Shown piece by piece: positions 17,265 through 24,680 of a stretch of DNA of 64,000 bases. The notes below the pieces were generated by a model. That model was given only the letters and a program-made list of their open reading frames with translations. It searched no databases and was not told where the DNA came from. The stretch's first letter is position 1. Each line of letters starts with the position of its first letter. Position numbers and translations under genes: made by a program. The stretch is taken from positions 52,179 to 116,178 of the forward strand of contig NZ_SOEY01000029.1 in NCBI RefSeq assembly GCF_004402535.1. Direction: 5' to 3'. This DNA is from Cryobacterium glaciale (GTDB taxonomy: Bacteria > Actinomycetota > Actinomycetes > Actinomycetales > Microbacteriaceae).

Positions 17265-18478
17265 GTGAGCTGCGCCAGGTCGTCATCTGTGAACCGCTGC
17301 GCACCCCGATCGGTCGGTTCGGCGGCGCGTTCAAAACCGTCGCGCCGGCCGACCTCGCCGCGGCGGTCATCGTCGCGCTGATGGAACGCACCGGCCTGGA
17401 CGGCGCCGTGGTCGATGATGTCATCTTCGGTCAGGCCTATCCCACGGCTGAGGCAGCGCCGGTCGCCCGCGTCGCCGCTCTCAATGCGGGGCTGCCCGTC
17501 ACGGTCGGCGGTGTGCAGGTCGACCGTCGCTGCGGTAGTGGGCTGCAGGCCATCCTCGATGCTGCGATGCAGGTGCAGACCGGGGTCAGCGAGCTGCTGA
17601 TCGCCGGCGGTGTTGACGTCATGAGTCAGGCCCCGTTGTACACGGTCGATTCCCGCTGGGGCCTGACCGGAACCGCCGGAGTGCTGCTGCGTGACGCCCT
17701 CGGCCGCGGCCGTGAAACCGCCGGTGGACGCCGCTATCCGGTTCCGGGCGGCATGCTCGAAACCGCCGAGAACCTACGCCGCGACTACACTCTCGACCGG
17801 GTCGAACAAGACGAACTCGCCGTGGAGTCCCAGCGCCGCGCCCTCGCCGCCGTCGCCGACGGCCGTTTTCTCGAGGAGATCGTGCCGGTCACCGTGCCCG
17901 GCCGCAAGGGCCCCGTCGTCGTCTCCGTCGACGAGACTCCGCGCGAAACTACCCTGGAGGCCCTCGCTGGCCTGAAACCGATCATGGGCAAAGCGGATGC
18001 CGCCGCGACCGTCACCGCCGGCAACGCCAGCGGCCAGAACGATGCCGCCGCCGCGTGCATCGTGACCACCCCGGAACGCGCCGCCGAGCTCGGCCTGACC
18101 CCGATCGTGCGGCTGGTCTCTTGGGCGCGCGCCGGCGTTGAGCCCTCACGGATGGGCCTCGGACCGGTGCCCGCCACCAAGCTCGCGCTCGAGCGCGCCG
18201 GCCTCACCCTCGCCGACATCGACCTGATCGAACTCAACGAGGCCTTTGCCGCGCAGGTACTCGCCGTCACCCGCGAGTGGAACTTCACCCCGGAAGACTG
18301 GGCCCGCACCAACGTCAACGGCTCCGGCATCAGCCTCGGCCACCCGGTCGGCGCGACCGGCGCCCGTATCCTCGCCACCGCCAGCCGCCACCTGCAGCGC
18401 ACCGAAGGCCGCTACCTCCTCGAAACCATGTGCATCGGAGGCGGGCAGGGACTGGCCGCCATCTTCGAGCGCGCCTAG
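17261..18478 (+). CDS. pcaF: 3-oxoadipyl-CoA thiolase
   Basis: This 405-residue thiolase performs the last step, cleaving 3-oxoadipyl-CoA to succinyl-CoA and acetyl-CoA. The active-site Cys is in [11 protein letters not shown], the catalytic His is in [10 protein letters not shown] and the second Cys is in CIGGGQG. It closes a pobA-pcaHGBLIJF run of about 8 kb on one strand without internal terminators. The palindrome at 18489, 10 bp after its stop, may end the transcript. Confidence 0.93.
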   Translation: MSELRQVVICEPLRTPIGRFGGAFKTVAPADLAAAVIVALMERTGLDGAVVDDVIFGQAYPTAEAAPVARVAALNAGLPVTVGGVQVDRRCGSGLQAILDAAMQVQTGVSELLIAGGVDVMSQAPLYTVDSRWGLTGTAGVLLRDALGRGRETAGGRRYPVPGGMLETAENLRRDYTLDRVEQDELAVESQRRALAAVADGRFLEEIVPVTVPGRKGPVVVSVDETPRETTLEALAGLKPIMGKADAAATVTAGNASGQNDAAAACIVTTPERAAELGLTPIVRLVSWARAGVEPSRMGLGPVPATKLALERAGLTLADIDLIELNEAFAAQVLAVTREWNFTPEDWARTNVNGSGISLGHPVGATGARILATASRHLQRTEGRYLLETMCIGGGQGLAAIFERA

Positions 18479-18488
18479 CAGCATCCGC

Positions 18489-18554
18489 TTCGCCGAGGTG
18501 TGAGTTTGAGCCCGAAATTTGCTCGAAACGGCGCCAGACTCACACCTCGGCGAA
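18489..18554. repeat. Palindromic repeat, family A copy 1 (left end of DUF559 unit)
   Basis: The arms TTCGCCGAGGTGTGAGT (18489-18505) and its exact complement (18538-18554) are 17 bp and flank a 32-nt loop. It lies between the convergent ends of pcaF and the DUF559 gene and could act as a bidirectional terminator. Three relatives follow at 19441, 19988 and 21596. The loop matches the reverse complement of the copy-2 loop at about 19 of 32 ungapped positions, so these are related elements in opposite orientation. Confidence 0.8.
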
Positions 18555-18561
18555 CGGATGG

Positions 18562-19386
18562 CTACGAGCGTGCGCCGCGGTTAGCCAGCGCAGCGCGCAC
18601 TCGGCGCAGGAGCTCCTGCCCGCCGTATGTGAGGTCGTCGTCGGTAATGCGCACCATGCGCCAGTTCTGGTCTTCGACCCGCTCGCGTCGGGTGATGTCT
18701 TTACGGAATTGCTTTTGGTCAGTGCGGTGACCGTCGCCCTCATACTCGACGCAGACCCGAAAGCGCGGCCAGGCCAGGTCGACGCGGGCCACAAAATAGC
18801 CGTCGGAGTCCCGAATAACAAAATTGACGACGGGTTCTGGAATGCCGTCATCCACGATAAACAGGCGTGTCCTGGTTTCCTGCGGCGAATCGACCGCGGC
18901 GCGCGCGAGACTCGCGGCTTCCCGCAGGGCGCGGCATCCGCGTCGTCCGGTGAGTTCCGCCGTGACCGCGCACAACTCGTCGGGCGTGTGCATCGGATCT
19001 CGACCCCCGCAGAGATAATCCGCAGCCGCGACGAGTTCGACTCGTGTGAGCATCGGGGCGACATCGATCCAGGTGTGCAGCGGCGACGTCACACGAAGGC
19101 CCCCGACCCGGCGGATGTCGAGCACGTCGCGCTTATGCCCGACGATTCCCAGCATCTGCGGAGCCCGGGCGCCCGCCGGCACGCTGACGTGCAGGTGCCG
19201 GTCTGCTTCGAGCCGATGAGGCAACCACAGACCCTGAACGATGCCCGCGGTCGCGTGGCTGAAAGCGTGAGCCGCGGGCATCCGCTCTGAATAGGCCTTC
19301 GCCAGCTCGATAACGGATGCCGGCCGCGTTCCGTCAGCGCGCAGGCGGCGATAGGACAGGGTGGCACGATCATGAGATGTCGACAT
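18562..19386 (-). CDS. DUF559 (Vsr-like) endonuclease-fold protein, AbiEi-like N terminus
   Basis: The product is about 274 residues from the ATG at 19386. A start at 19446 would add 20 residues and run into the copy-2 palindrome. The C-terminal domain (about residues 180-265) is DUF559 with PD-(D/E)XK-type features: a conserved acid in VARVDLAWPRFRVCVEYEGDGHR and DITRRERVEDQNWRMVRIT, matching very-short-patch-repair nucleases. The N-terminal half resembles the AbiEi antitoxin-like region often fused to DUF559 in actinobacteria. Function is unknown. It stands alone between two palindromes, with no methylase or toxin partner. Confidence 0.7.
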   Translation of the reverse strand: MSTSHDRATLSYRRLRADGTRPASVIELAKAYSERMPAAHAFSHATAGIVQGLWLPHRLEADRHLHVSVPAGARAPQMLGIVGHKRDVLDIRRVGGLRVTSPLHTWIDVAPMLTRVELVAAADYLCGGRDPMHTPDELCAVTAELTGRRGCRALREAASLARAAVDSPQETRTRLFIVDDGIPEPVVNFVIRDSDGYFVARVDLAWPRFRVCVEYEGDGHRTDQKQFRKDITRRERVEDQNWRMVRITDDDLTYGGQELLRRVRAALANRGARS

Positions 19387-19440
19387 GCAGGGATCATGCA
19401 GCGAATCGGGATCGCGCATATTTGATATACACAGGCAGCC

Positions 19441-19514
19441 CCTCATTCGTCACCGAGGTGTGAGTTTTCACCCATTTTCGGCCAAATTCGGGCTAAGACT
19501 CACACCTCGGCGAA
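19441..19514. repeat. Palindromic repeat, family A copy 2 (right end of DUF559 unit)
   Basis: The 13-bp arms CCGAGGTGTGAGT (19453-19465) and complement (19498-19510) flank a 32-nt loop. Outside them the symmetry continues with CCTCATTCG against CGAACGAGG, interrupted by an extra TCA on the left. The right arm plus CGAA equals the complement of the copy-1 left arm over 17 bp. It lies immediately upstream of the DUF559 gene, where it might affect its transcription. Confidence 0.8.
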
Positions 19515-19672
19515 CGAGGCTCCAGATTGCGCGGTGTCGGCTGACGGCGAGGCGGCTGCTATCGGTCTCCTATGCGTGTCGGTGATGAATTGACCGGAGG
19601 GTTAACCTTTTAAAGGATTGTGGGGCATCGTCTGACCCAGATGCATCCCGTTCGTGCTCGCCGATCCCCTGG

Positions 19673-19888
19673 TTGCGGCGCGGGAGGAAGTGCCGCACGA
19701 TTGCTGTGTGTGACCGTTTGCTGCCGCTTCGCATCCACACCGGCTGGGAAACCCTGTGCGAGGCCCAGGTCAGCAGCGGCTACAGCGTCGATGGATCCTT
19801 CGGCGAATACATGATCGGCGAGGTCAACACAGTGCTCGACGAAATGCGCCACGGCAAGATCGACGGCCGCGTCGTCATCCAGTACTAA
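19673..19888 (+). pseudogene. Zinc alcohol dehydrogenase (AdhP-like) remnant with internal deletion
   Basis: The short frame joins two separated parts of a zinc-dependent alcohol dehydrogenase: GWETLCEAQVSSGYSVDGSF, from the structural-zinc region near residue 100-130 of the family, and the C terminus VNTVLDEMRHGKIDGRVVIQ. About 170 residues between them, including the Rossmann NAD domain, are missing in frame, and the N-terminal catalytic zinc region is absent. The protein cannot be functional. The 158 bp before it (19515-19672) show no gene. Confidence 0.7.
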
Positions 19889-19898
19889 ACCCTCCACA

Positions 19899-19945
19899 AG
19901 CGGATGCCGGCGGGTCGCCTCGCGAGGCTCCCCGCCGCATCCGCT
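19899..19945. terminator. Imperfect hairpin after the ADH remnant
   Basis: AGCGGATGCCGGCGGG pairs imperfectly with CCCCGCCGCATCCGCT around a CGCCTCGCGAGGC inner hairpin, 11 bp after the remnant stop. It is probably the terminator of the former dehydrogenase gene. It again carries GCGGATGC on both strands. Confidence 0.5.
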
Positions 19946-19987
19946 GGATGGAGCCATGGATGTCTGGCGAGCCGTGAGCGTCATTCA

Positions 19988-20048
19988 CCGAGCCGTGAGT
20001 CTCGGACCGAAAGTCGCCGGCCAGAATGCGTCGAAACTCACGGCTCGG
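19988..20048. repeat. Palindromic repeat, family A copy 3
   Basis: The 13-bp arms CCGAGCCGTGAGT (19988-20000) and complement (20036-20048) flank a 35-nt loop. The arm differs from copies 1 and 2 at a few bases symmetrically on both sides, meaning paired compensatory changes. A smaller nested repeat CCGTGAG/CTCACGG follows at 20055-20074. The remaining spacer to 20139 holds no gene. Confidence 0.75.
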
Positions 20049-20139
20049 CGACTGCCGTGAGCGCAATCTCACGGTGCGGCGAGCGAATGCGGGGGGTCGC
20101 CTCTGAAAACGACCCGCGGCATCCGTCTGACGCGACGGG

Positions 20140-21405
20140 CTATTGGAACGCCGAGATGCCGGTGATGGCGCGGCCGACCACGAGGGTGTTGATCTCGTAG
20201 CTGCCCTCGTAGGTGTAAAGCGCTTCGGCGTCGGCGAAGATGCGAGCCATGCCGAAGTCGGTGGAGATTCCATTGCCGCCGAGCACCGAACGGCCGAGCG
20301 CCACGGAATCGCGCATGCGCGCGCTCGCCGAGGCCTTGGCCATCGCGGCGTGCTCGGGTCGCAGCGTGCCGGCCTGCTGCAACTGGGCGATGCGCACCAT
20401 CGTGCCGAGCGAGGTCGTCGCGTTCTCCAGGATGCGCACGAGCTTCTCCTGCACCAGCTGGAACGACGCGATCGGCTTGCTGAACTGCTGGCGTTCGAGG
20501 GCGTAACGCAGCGCGCAGTCGTAGGCGGCGAACTGCAGCCCGACGGTCTGCCAGCCCACCCAGACCCGGGAGTTGGTGAGCAGTCGGTTGGTGTCGCGAA
20601 AGCTCGTGGCTCCGGGGAGGCGGTCGCGTTCGGCGACCACGACGTTGTCGAGGGTGATCGTGGCGTTCTGCACGATTCGCAGGGCGATCTTATTCTCGAT
20701 CTTGTCGGCCGTGAATCCGCGTAGGGCCGCGCTGACGATGAAACCCTTGATCTGGTCGTCGGCGGTATCGCGCGCCCAGACCAACACGTTGGCAGCGAAG
20801 GTTCCGCTGCCGATCCAACGTTTGACGCCGTTAAGGGTCCACGAGTCGCCGGAGCGGGTCGCGGTCGTCTCCATGTTGCGGGAGACGTCGGAGCCGTGCT
20901 CCGGTTCGGTGAGGGCGAACGCGCCGATCTTGCGCAGGGAGACGGCGTCGGCCAGGTAGCGTTCGCGCTGATCGTCGGTGCCCAGCTGGGCGATGGCCGC
21001 AGCGAACAGGCCGCTGTGCACGCCGACGAAGGTGGAGATGGAGGCATCCACTCGGGAGAGCTCGAGGGTCATGAACCCGTGCAGCAGAAAGTTGTCGCCG
21101 CGCGCGCAGAGATCGACAAGGTTGAGGGCGGTGAGCGCGGGGATGATCTCGAACGGGAACGTCGCGTTGTTCCAGTGCTCGGCCACGACGGGGCGCACGT
21201 CGCGCTCGAACACCGCACGGGCCCGGGCCACGAGCTGCTGTTCCTCGGGGGTGAGCAGGTCCTGATAGGAGAAGAAATCGGCGGTGGGGCCGGTGTAGAA
21301 CTCGGGGCTGGGCGCATCCGCTTGGGGGTTGGCCTGCCCCGGGGGCGGTGCATCATTCATGCCGCTGGTGACGTCATTTTCGGTGCTGACACTGACAATG
21401 CTCAT
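20140..21405 (-). CDS. Acyl-CoA dehydrogenase, glutaryl-CoA dehydrogenase-like
   Basis: This 421-residue FAD enzyme starts at the ATG at 21405, preceded by AGGAC. An upstream ATG at 21447 is less likely. Motifs are LTEPEHGSDVSRNMETTA, the substrate/FAD loop WIGSGTFAANVLVWAR, KIALRIVQNATITLDNV, and the C-terminal YEGSYEINTLVVGRAITG, which place it near glutaryl-CoA dehydrogenases. These oxidise and decarboxylate glutaryl-CoA in lysine or aromatic breakdown. The substrate is inferred. The first 40 residues are a low-complexity Pro/Ala extension. Two ATTG/CAAT dyads lie upstream. Confidence 0.85.
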   Translation of the reverse strand: MSIVSVSTENDVTSGMNDAPPPGQANPQADAPSPEFYTGPTADFFSYQDLLTPEEQQLVARARAVFERDVRPVVAEHWNNATFPFEIIPALTALNLVDLCARGDNFLLHGFMTLELSRVDASISTFVGVHSGLFAAAIAQLGTDDQRERYLADAVSLRKIGAFALTEPEHGSDVSRNMETTATRSGDSWTLNGVKRWIGSGTFAANVLVWARDTADDQIKGFIVSAALRGFTADKIENKIALRIVQNATITLDNVVVAERDRLPGATSFRDTNRLLTNSRVWVGWQTVGLQFAAYDCALRYALERQQFSKPIASFQLVQEKLVRILENATTSLGTMVRIAQLQQAGTLRPEHAAMAKASASARMRDSVALGRSVLGGNGISTDFGMARIFADAEALYTYEGSYEINTLVVGRAITGISAFQ

Positions 21406-21435
21406 GGCTGGTCCTCTCTGACCTGATACCCCTAA

Positions 21436-21465
21436 ATTGTGCGCCAATCAGTGAAATTGCGCAAT
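21436..21465. promoter_or_regulatory. Tandem ATTG-CAAT dyads upstream of acyl-CoA dehydrogenase
   Basis: ATTGTGCGCCAAT (21436-21448) and ATTGCGCAAT (21456-21465) are two related dyads with centres about 18-19 bp apart, 31 to 60 bp upstream of the ATG at 21405. The spacing of nearly two helical turns suits a dimeric regulator bound on one face, for example a TetR or GntR type. The regulator gene is not in view. Confidence 0.4.
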
Positions 21466-21595
21466 CTCTCGCCGTGAGACCGTGCATAATGCGAAGGCCG
21501 TGAGGCGGGAAGCTCGCCAGATTGCCCTCTCTGCGCGACGGACCGGCCTCTAGATTGTCTGCCCACGGGGTGGGCGCAGTGTGGACCCGTTCACT

Positions 21596-21650
21596 GAGGT
21601 GTGAGTTTCAGCTGGATTTGAACGATTCAACGCGTGCAAACTCAGACCTC
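21596..21650. repeat. Palindromic repeat, family A copy 4
   Basis: GAGGTGTGAGTTT (21596-21608) and AAACTCAGACCTC (21638-21650) pair with one mismatch around a 29-nt loop. It lies 9 bp beyond the stop of the AlaX-like gene and 190 bp upstream of the acyl-CoA dehydrogenase start. It is the most diverged member of the family. Confidence 0.65.
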
Positions 21651-21659
21651 GGCGAGGGC

Positions 21660-22529
21660 TCAGCGGGTGGCGGAGGTGTTCATGGTCAGCACGTCGGTGC
21701 CCTCCAGGTCGTGCAGGCCGAGCGTCACGGTCACGGCGCCGAGCGTGCCGAGCGACTCAACGTGGGTACCGCCGCAGGGGATGCCCACGCTCGTGCCCGG
21801 CAGTTCGCAGACCCAGTAGCGGCGATCGGTCAGGCGGTCGCCGCCCTGGTCGACGCGCACCGCGGCATCCGTTGCTGTCCACTCGGCGAGGGTCGCGTTG
21901 ACGGTCGCTTCGATCGCGGCGAGGGCCTCGGCGAATCCGTCGACCGAGAAACCCTTCTTGCGCAGCGACTTGCCGAGCCGGTAGGTGTCGACGGAAGCGT
22001 TCGGCCCGATCAGCGATTCGTCGATGGCGAGGCCGTCGAAGTCGGGGTGGCCGAGGGTGTCGGGGCGTACCTCCTTCTTCCAGCGGTCGGCGAGGGCTGC
22101 GTTGAGAGCGAGGGAGGCGAGGTGGCAGCTGGTATGTCCGGCGCTCGTGGCATCGCGCAAACCCTCGTCCACCTCGACGGTGACGGTGTCGCCGGCCGAC
22201 AGCCCGGCCGCGTCGACCACGTGCACCACGACGAAGGCCCAGCCGGGCGTTCCCTTGGCCACCGGAATGTCGTCGCCGATGTACAGCGCCGACCCGTCGG
22301 TGGCTCCCACGATGCAGTCCTCGACCGGCCAGAAGGCGGCGCCGTGGTGCAGCAACGCCAGGTCGGGCCCCTGGTCGGGCCAGCCCGCATCGACCGGATG
22401 CACGCAGGTCGCGTCGAGCAGCACGGCCGAGCGTCCGTCGCCCAGCGGCTCGGTGTGCACCACGGTCGCCTGCGTGTCGACGGCGCCGCTCGGGTAGAGC
22501 ACGCGGGTGTCTTCGGTGGGCAGGGTCAT
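21660..22529 (-). CDS. AlaX-like alanyl-tRNA editing-domain hydrolase
   Basis: This 289-residue protein is homologous to the editing and C-terminal part of alanyl-tRNA synthetase. The zinc-binding set is visible as GHTSCHLASLAL (two His of the HxxxH motif) and CGGTHV (Cys and His). AlaX proteins deacylate Ser- or Gly-charged tRNA-Ala in trans. The ATG at 22529 is preceded by AGGAC with the same leader (AGGACCAGCCATG) as the acyl-CoA dehydrogenase gene. The frame stays open upstream but without family similarity. A stand-alone role is likely because no synthetase is nearby. Confidence 0.8.
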   Translation of the reverse strand: MTLPTEDTRVLYPSGAVDTQATVVHTEPLGDGRSAVLLDATCVHPVDAGWPDQGPDLALLHHGAAFWPVEDCIVGATDGSALYIGDDIPVAKGTPGWAFVVVHVVDAAGLSAGDTVTVEVDEGLRDATSAGHTSCHLASLALNAALADRWKKEVRPDTLGHPDFDGLAIDESLIGPNASVDTYRLGKSLRKKGFSVDGFAEALAAIEATVNATLAEWTATDAAVRVDQGGDRLTDRRYWVCELPGTSVGIPCGGTHVESLGTLGAVTVTLGLHDLEGTDVLTMNTSATR

Positions 22530-22633
22530 GGCTGGTCCTTTCGATGCTGCCGGGCGGTGCGTGAAGCGGATGCTGACGGCCCGGCGGTTGCGCCGCGCAC
22601 CGTCCCAGCGTATCCACCGGCCACAGGTGCGAG

Positions 22634-22670
22634 AAAAAAAGGGGTGCCGCCACGATCGTGGCGGCACCCC
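22634..22670 (-). terminator. Rho-independent terminator of the small Lys-rich gene
   Basis: The perfect stem GGGGTGCCGCCACG (22641) with its complement to 22670 is followed on the minus strand by seven U residues (A-tract 22634-22640). It lies 17 bp after the stop of the 40-codon gene and before the AlaX-like start, and is the most canonical terminator in the window. Confidence 0.9.
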
Positions 22671-22686
22671 GTGCGCTGGTTGGAAC

Positions 22687-22809
22687 CTAGCTCTTGCGGG
22701 CCCGAGAAGCGGTCTCTTCAGACTTCGCCTTCTTGTCGGCCCTCTTTTCCTTGAGGGACTTGTCGGCAACCTTCTTGGTTGCATCCTTTTTCGGTGATTT
22801 GTCAGCCAT
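22687..22809 (-). CDS. Small Lys-rich conserved protein (40 aa)
   Basis: A 40-codon frame begins MADKSPKKDATKKVADKSLK and is very rich in Lys, with Ala, Asp and Glu in a charged helical pattern and no hydrophobic segment. Evidence that it is real: a perfect AGGAG 7 bp before the ATG and a canonical terminator 17 bp after the stop, a complete small transcription unit. Similar short SPKK..KEKRADKKAK proteins are common hypothetical proteins in actinobacteria. A nucleic-acid-binding role is possible from charge alone, and no function is assigned. Region 22810-23024 is a divergent promoter spacer. Confidence 0.75.
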   Translation of the reverse strand: MADKSPKKDATKKVADKSLKEKRADKKAKSEETASRARKS

Positions 22810-23024
22810 TGTGTACTCCTTCGCGCCGAGCCGTGGGGCCCCGTCCCCTTGAGAATACGCGGGTTTGCCGCAAACGTCATCTTGCGCGGCTGACCGGGGC
22901 GCCTCAACCGGTCAACCCGGCCAACTCGGCTCGAGGAGCCCTGTGCACGACTGCCGGTGTGTCGTATGCTGTCGCTGCATTGAACCCCTCCACGTTGTCG
23001 TCACCCCGTCGAAAGGTCACCGTC

Positions 23025-23270
23025 ATGAGTCATAGCGCCACCTACCGGGCAGTACTCTTTGGACCGAACCCGATCGCCGCCGGAACCGAGGTGGAGCTGG
23101 AATACATCGACGGCGAATACCAGGATGTGATCGTGCTCGCGGCGGTCGAAGACACCGAAACGATCAGTCGCACCTACCAGCGCGGCCGCGAGACCGAGGA
23201 GCCCATCCCATACCGGTTCGTCGAAGAAGACGTGGCCGAGGTCGAGGGCGAGGCTGACGTTCCCAACTGA
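23025..23270 (+). CDS. Small acidic hypothetical protein (81 aa)
   Basis: Starting at the ATG at 23025 (AAGG upstream), the product begins MSHSATYRAVLFGPNPIAAG, has short beta-prone hydrophobic stretches (VELEYID, VIVLAAVED) and ends in an acidic tail (FVEEDVAEVEGEADVPN). No signal peptide or membrane segment is seen and the family is not recognised. A hairpin terminator follows directly. The frame stays open further upstream, but the codon pattern and ribosome-binding site support this start. Confidence 0.65.
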   Translation: MSHSATYRAVLFGPNPIAAGTEVELEYIDGEYQDVIVLAAVEDTETISRTYQRGRETEEPIPYRFVEEDVAEVEGEADVPN

Positions 23271-23276
23271 CGCGCG

Positions 23277-23307
23277 GGCGGCATCCGTTTTATCAGCGGA
23301 TGCCGCC
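23277..23307. terminator. Hairpin between convergent genes
   Basis: GGCGGCATCCG (23277-23287) pairs perfectly with CGGATGCCGCC (23297-23307) around a TTTTATCAG loop, 6 bp after the stop of the small acidic gene and 27 bp beyond the stop of the convergent ThrE-type gene. Confidence 0.7.
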
Positions 23308-23333
23308 GCGCCGCAGGTGAAATGCCCGCAGCG

Positions 23334-24680
23334 TCAAATTCGCTTGGTGGCGTCGCGGCCCAACCGAACCGGCAGCGCCATGAGCGGCCCGACGAAGCGG
23401 CGCTGCAGGCGGCGGGCCGGGCCCCAGACGATCTGCACGACGTACTGCGACAGCAGCGCGCCGGCCGCGAGGGCCATGGCGATGCCCGCCGCGGTGAGCA
23501 GGGAGAGCAGGCCGTTGATGTCGCCCTCCGAGAGTTTGAGCAGCCCGCGAAACAGGGTGAGCCCGGGAACGAGCGGCACCAGGGCTGTGACCATGATCAC
23601 GAGCGGCGGGGTGCGCACCATGCGCGCCGCGACCGCCGCGAGCAGCCCAACGCCGAGGGCGCTCGCCGCCGACGCCCAGACCAGGCCGAAACCGCCGGCC
23701 ATGGCGGCGACGAACAGAAACTCGGCGAGGGCGCCGAGCACGCAGACCACCCAGATCGCCCGCCACGGAACCTGCACGGCCAGGGCGAAACCGACCACGA
23801 TCACCACGGCGGCCACGAGCAGCACCGGCAGAACGGCCAGCGTCACGATCGGGCTCGCATCGATCTCGAGCAGCAAGCCGAACCGGGCCAGGAACAGTGC
23901 GGAGCCGGACACTCCGGTGACCAGGCCGGCCGTGATCAGCAGCGCCTCTACCAGTCGGGCGGTGCCGGTGAGGTAGAACCCCGACAGGGTGTCATGCACC
24001 GCGCCAAAGGTGGTGACACCGGCCAGGAGCATGATGATGGTCGCGACGACCACGAGCGAGGGGCTCGCTGTGGGGTCGATCACCCCGACGATCGCGGCGA
24101 CGATCGGGCCGATCGCGCCGCCGACGACGGTCTGGTAGAACAGCGGAACCTGACGGTGGTCGAGCACCGAGGTGATCCAGTCGATGATCCAGGTCGCGAT
24201 GAACGCGGCGATGATCACCGTCGGTCCGGCACCGATCAACACGGCGGCGCCCGTTCCGACCAGGCTCCAGCCGACGCGCCGCCACTGCTTGGGCACCTGC
24301 GGCTTGGAGCTGACGATGGTCGCGAGGATCTTGCGGGCCTCGGCCACGTCGATCGGCTTCTCGATGATGTCCGCGATCAGCTCCGAGGTGGCGGTGAGCT
24401 TGGAGTAGTCCAGGGTGCGGTACTTCACGTTGCGGCTGCGGGTGATCGACTCGTGCGTCGACGGGTCTTCCTGCGTGAGCGTGATGATCGTGTGGGTGAT
24501 GTTCGCGTCGGTGCCCTTGAGCCCGTAGGCGCGGGTGAGCGCGATCATCGCGGCGGTCGCGTCTTCGGCGCCGGCGCCGGCGGTGAAGATGACCTCGGCG
24601 AGGCGCATGGTGAGGTCGAGCACGGCGCGGGTGTAGCCGGAGTGGTCGAGGGTGATGGCGGTGGTCTTGCTGAAACTCAT
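23334..24680 (-). CDS. ThrE-family threonine/serine exporter
   Basis: This 448-residue protein has the ThrE architecture. An N-terminal soluble region (about residues 1-125, DUF1212: MRLAEVIFTAGAGAEDATAAM) precedes roughly ten hydrophobic segments, including the second ThrE_2-type block (LVPLVPGLTLFRGLL). ThrE exports Thr and Ser across the cytoplasmic membrane. The start ATG at 24680 overlaps the stop of the upstream acyl-CoA dehydrogenase-like gene (ATGA), so the two are coupled. A longer frame upstream is inside that gene. Confidence 0.88.
   Translation of the reverse strand: MSFSKTTAITLDHSGYTRAVLDLTMRLAEVIFTAGAGAEDATAAMIALTRAYGLKGTDANITHTIITLTQEDPSTHESITRSRNVKYRTLDYSKLTATSELIADIIEKPIDVAEARKILATIVSSKPQVPKQWRRVGWSLVGTGAAVLIGAGPTVIIAAFIATWIIDWITSVLDHRQVPLFYQTVVGGAIGPIVAAIVGVIDPTASPSLVVVATIIMLLAGVTTFGAVHDTLSGFYLTGTARLVEALLITAGLVTGVSGSALFLARFGLLLEIDASPIVTLAVLPVLLVAAVVIVVGFALAVQVPWRAIWVVCVLGALAEFLFVAAMAGGFGLVWASAASALGVGLLAAVAARMVRTPPLVIMVTALVPLVPGLTLFRGLLKLSEGDINGLLSLLTAAGIAMALAAGALLSQYVVQIVWGPARRLQRRFVGPLMALPVRLGRDATKRI

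Larger units (their letters stand above)
18489..19514. mobile_element. Candidate palindrome-flanked DUF559 cassette
   Basis: The 1,026-bp unit begins with TTCGCCGAGGTGTGAGT and ends with its perfect 17-bp complement at 19498-19514. Each terminus is itself a palindrome, and the only gene inside is the DUF559 protein. The right arm of copy 1 ends 7 bp from the gene stop. This layout resembles RAYT/REP units, where a nuclease-like gene sits between REP hairpins. No target-site duplication is visible and mobility is inferred only from architecture. Confidence 0.35.

Noticed and set aside
18562..19386. AbiEi/AbiEii type IV toxin-antitoxin pair
   Set aside because: Only the AbiEi-like/DUF559 protein is present. 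No nucleotidyltransferase toxin gene is adjacent on either side.
21660..22907. 415-residue version of the AlaX-like protein
   Set aside because: The extension overlaps the terminator and the small Lys-rich gene and has no family similarity.
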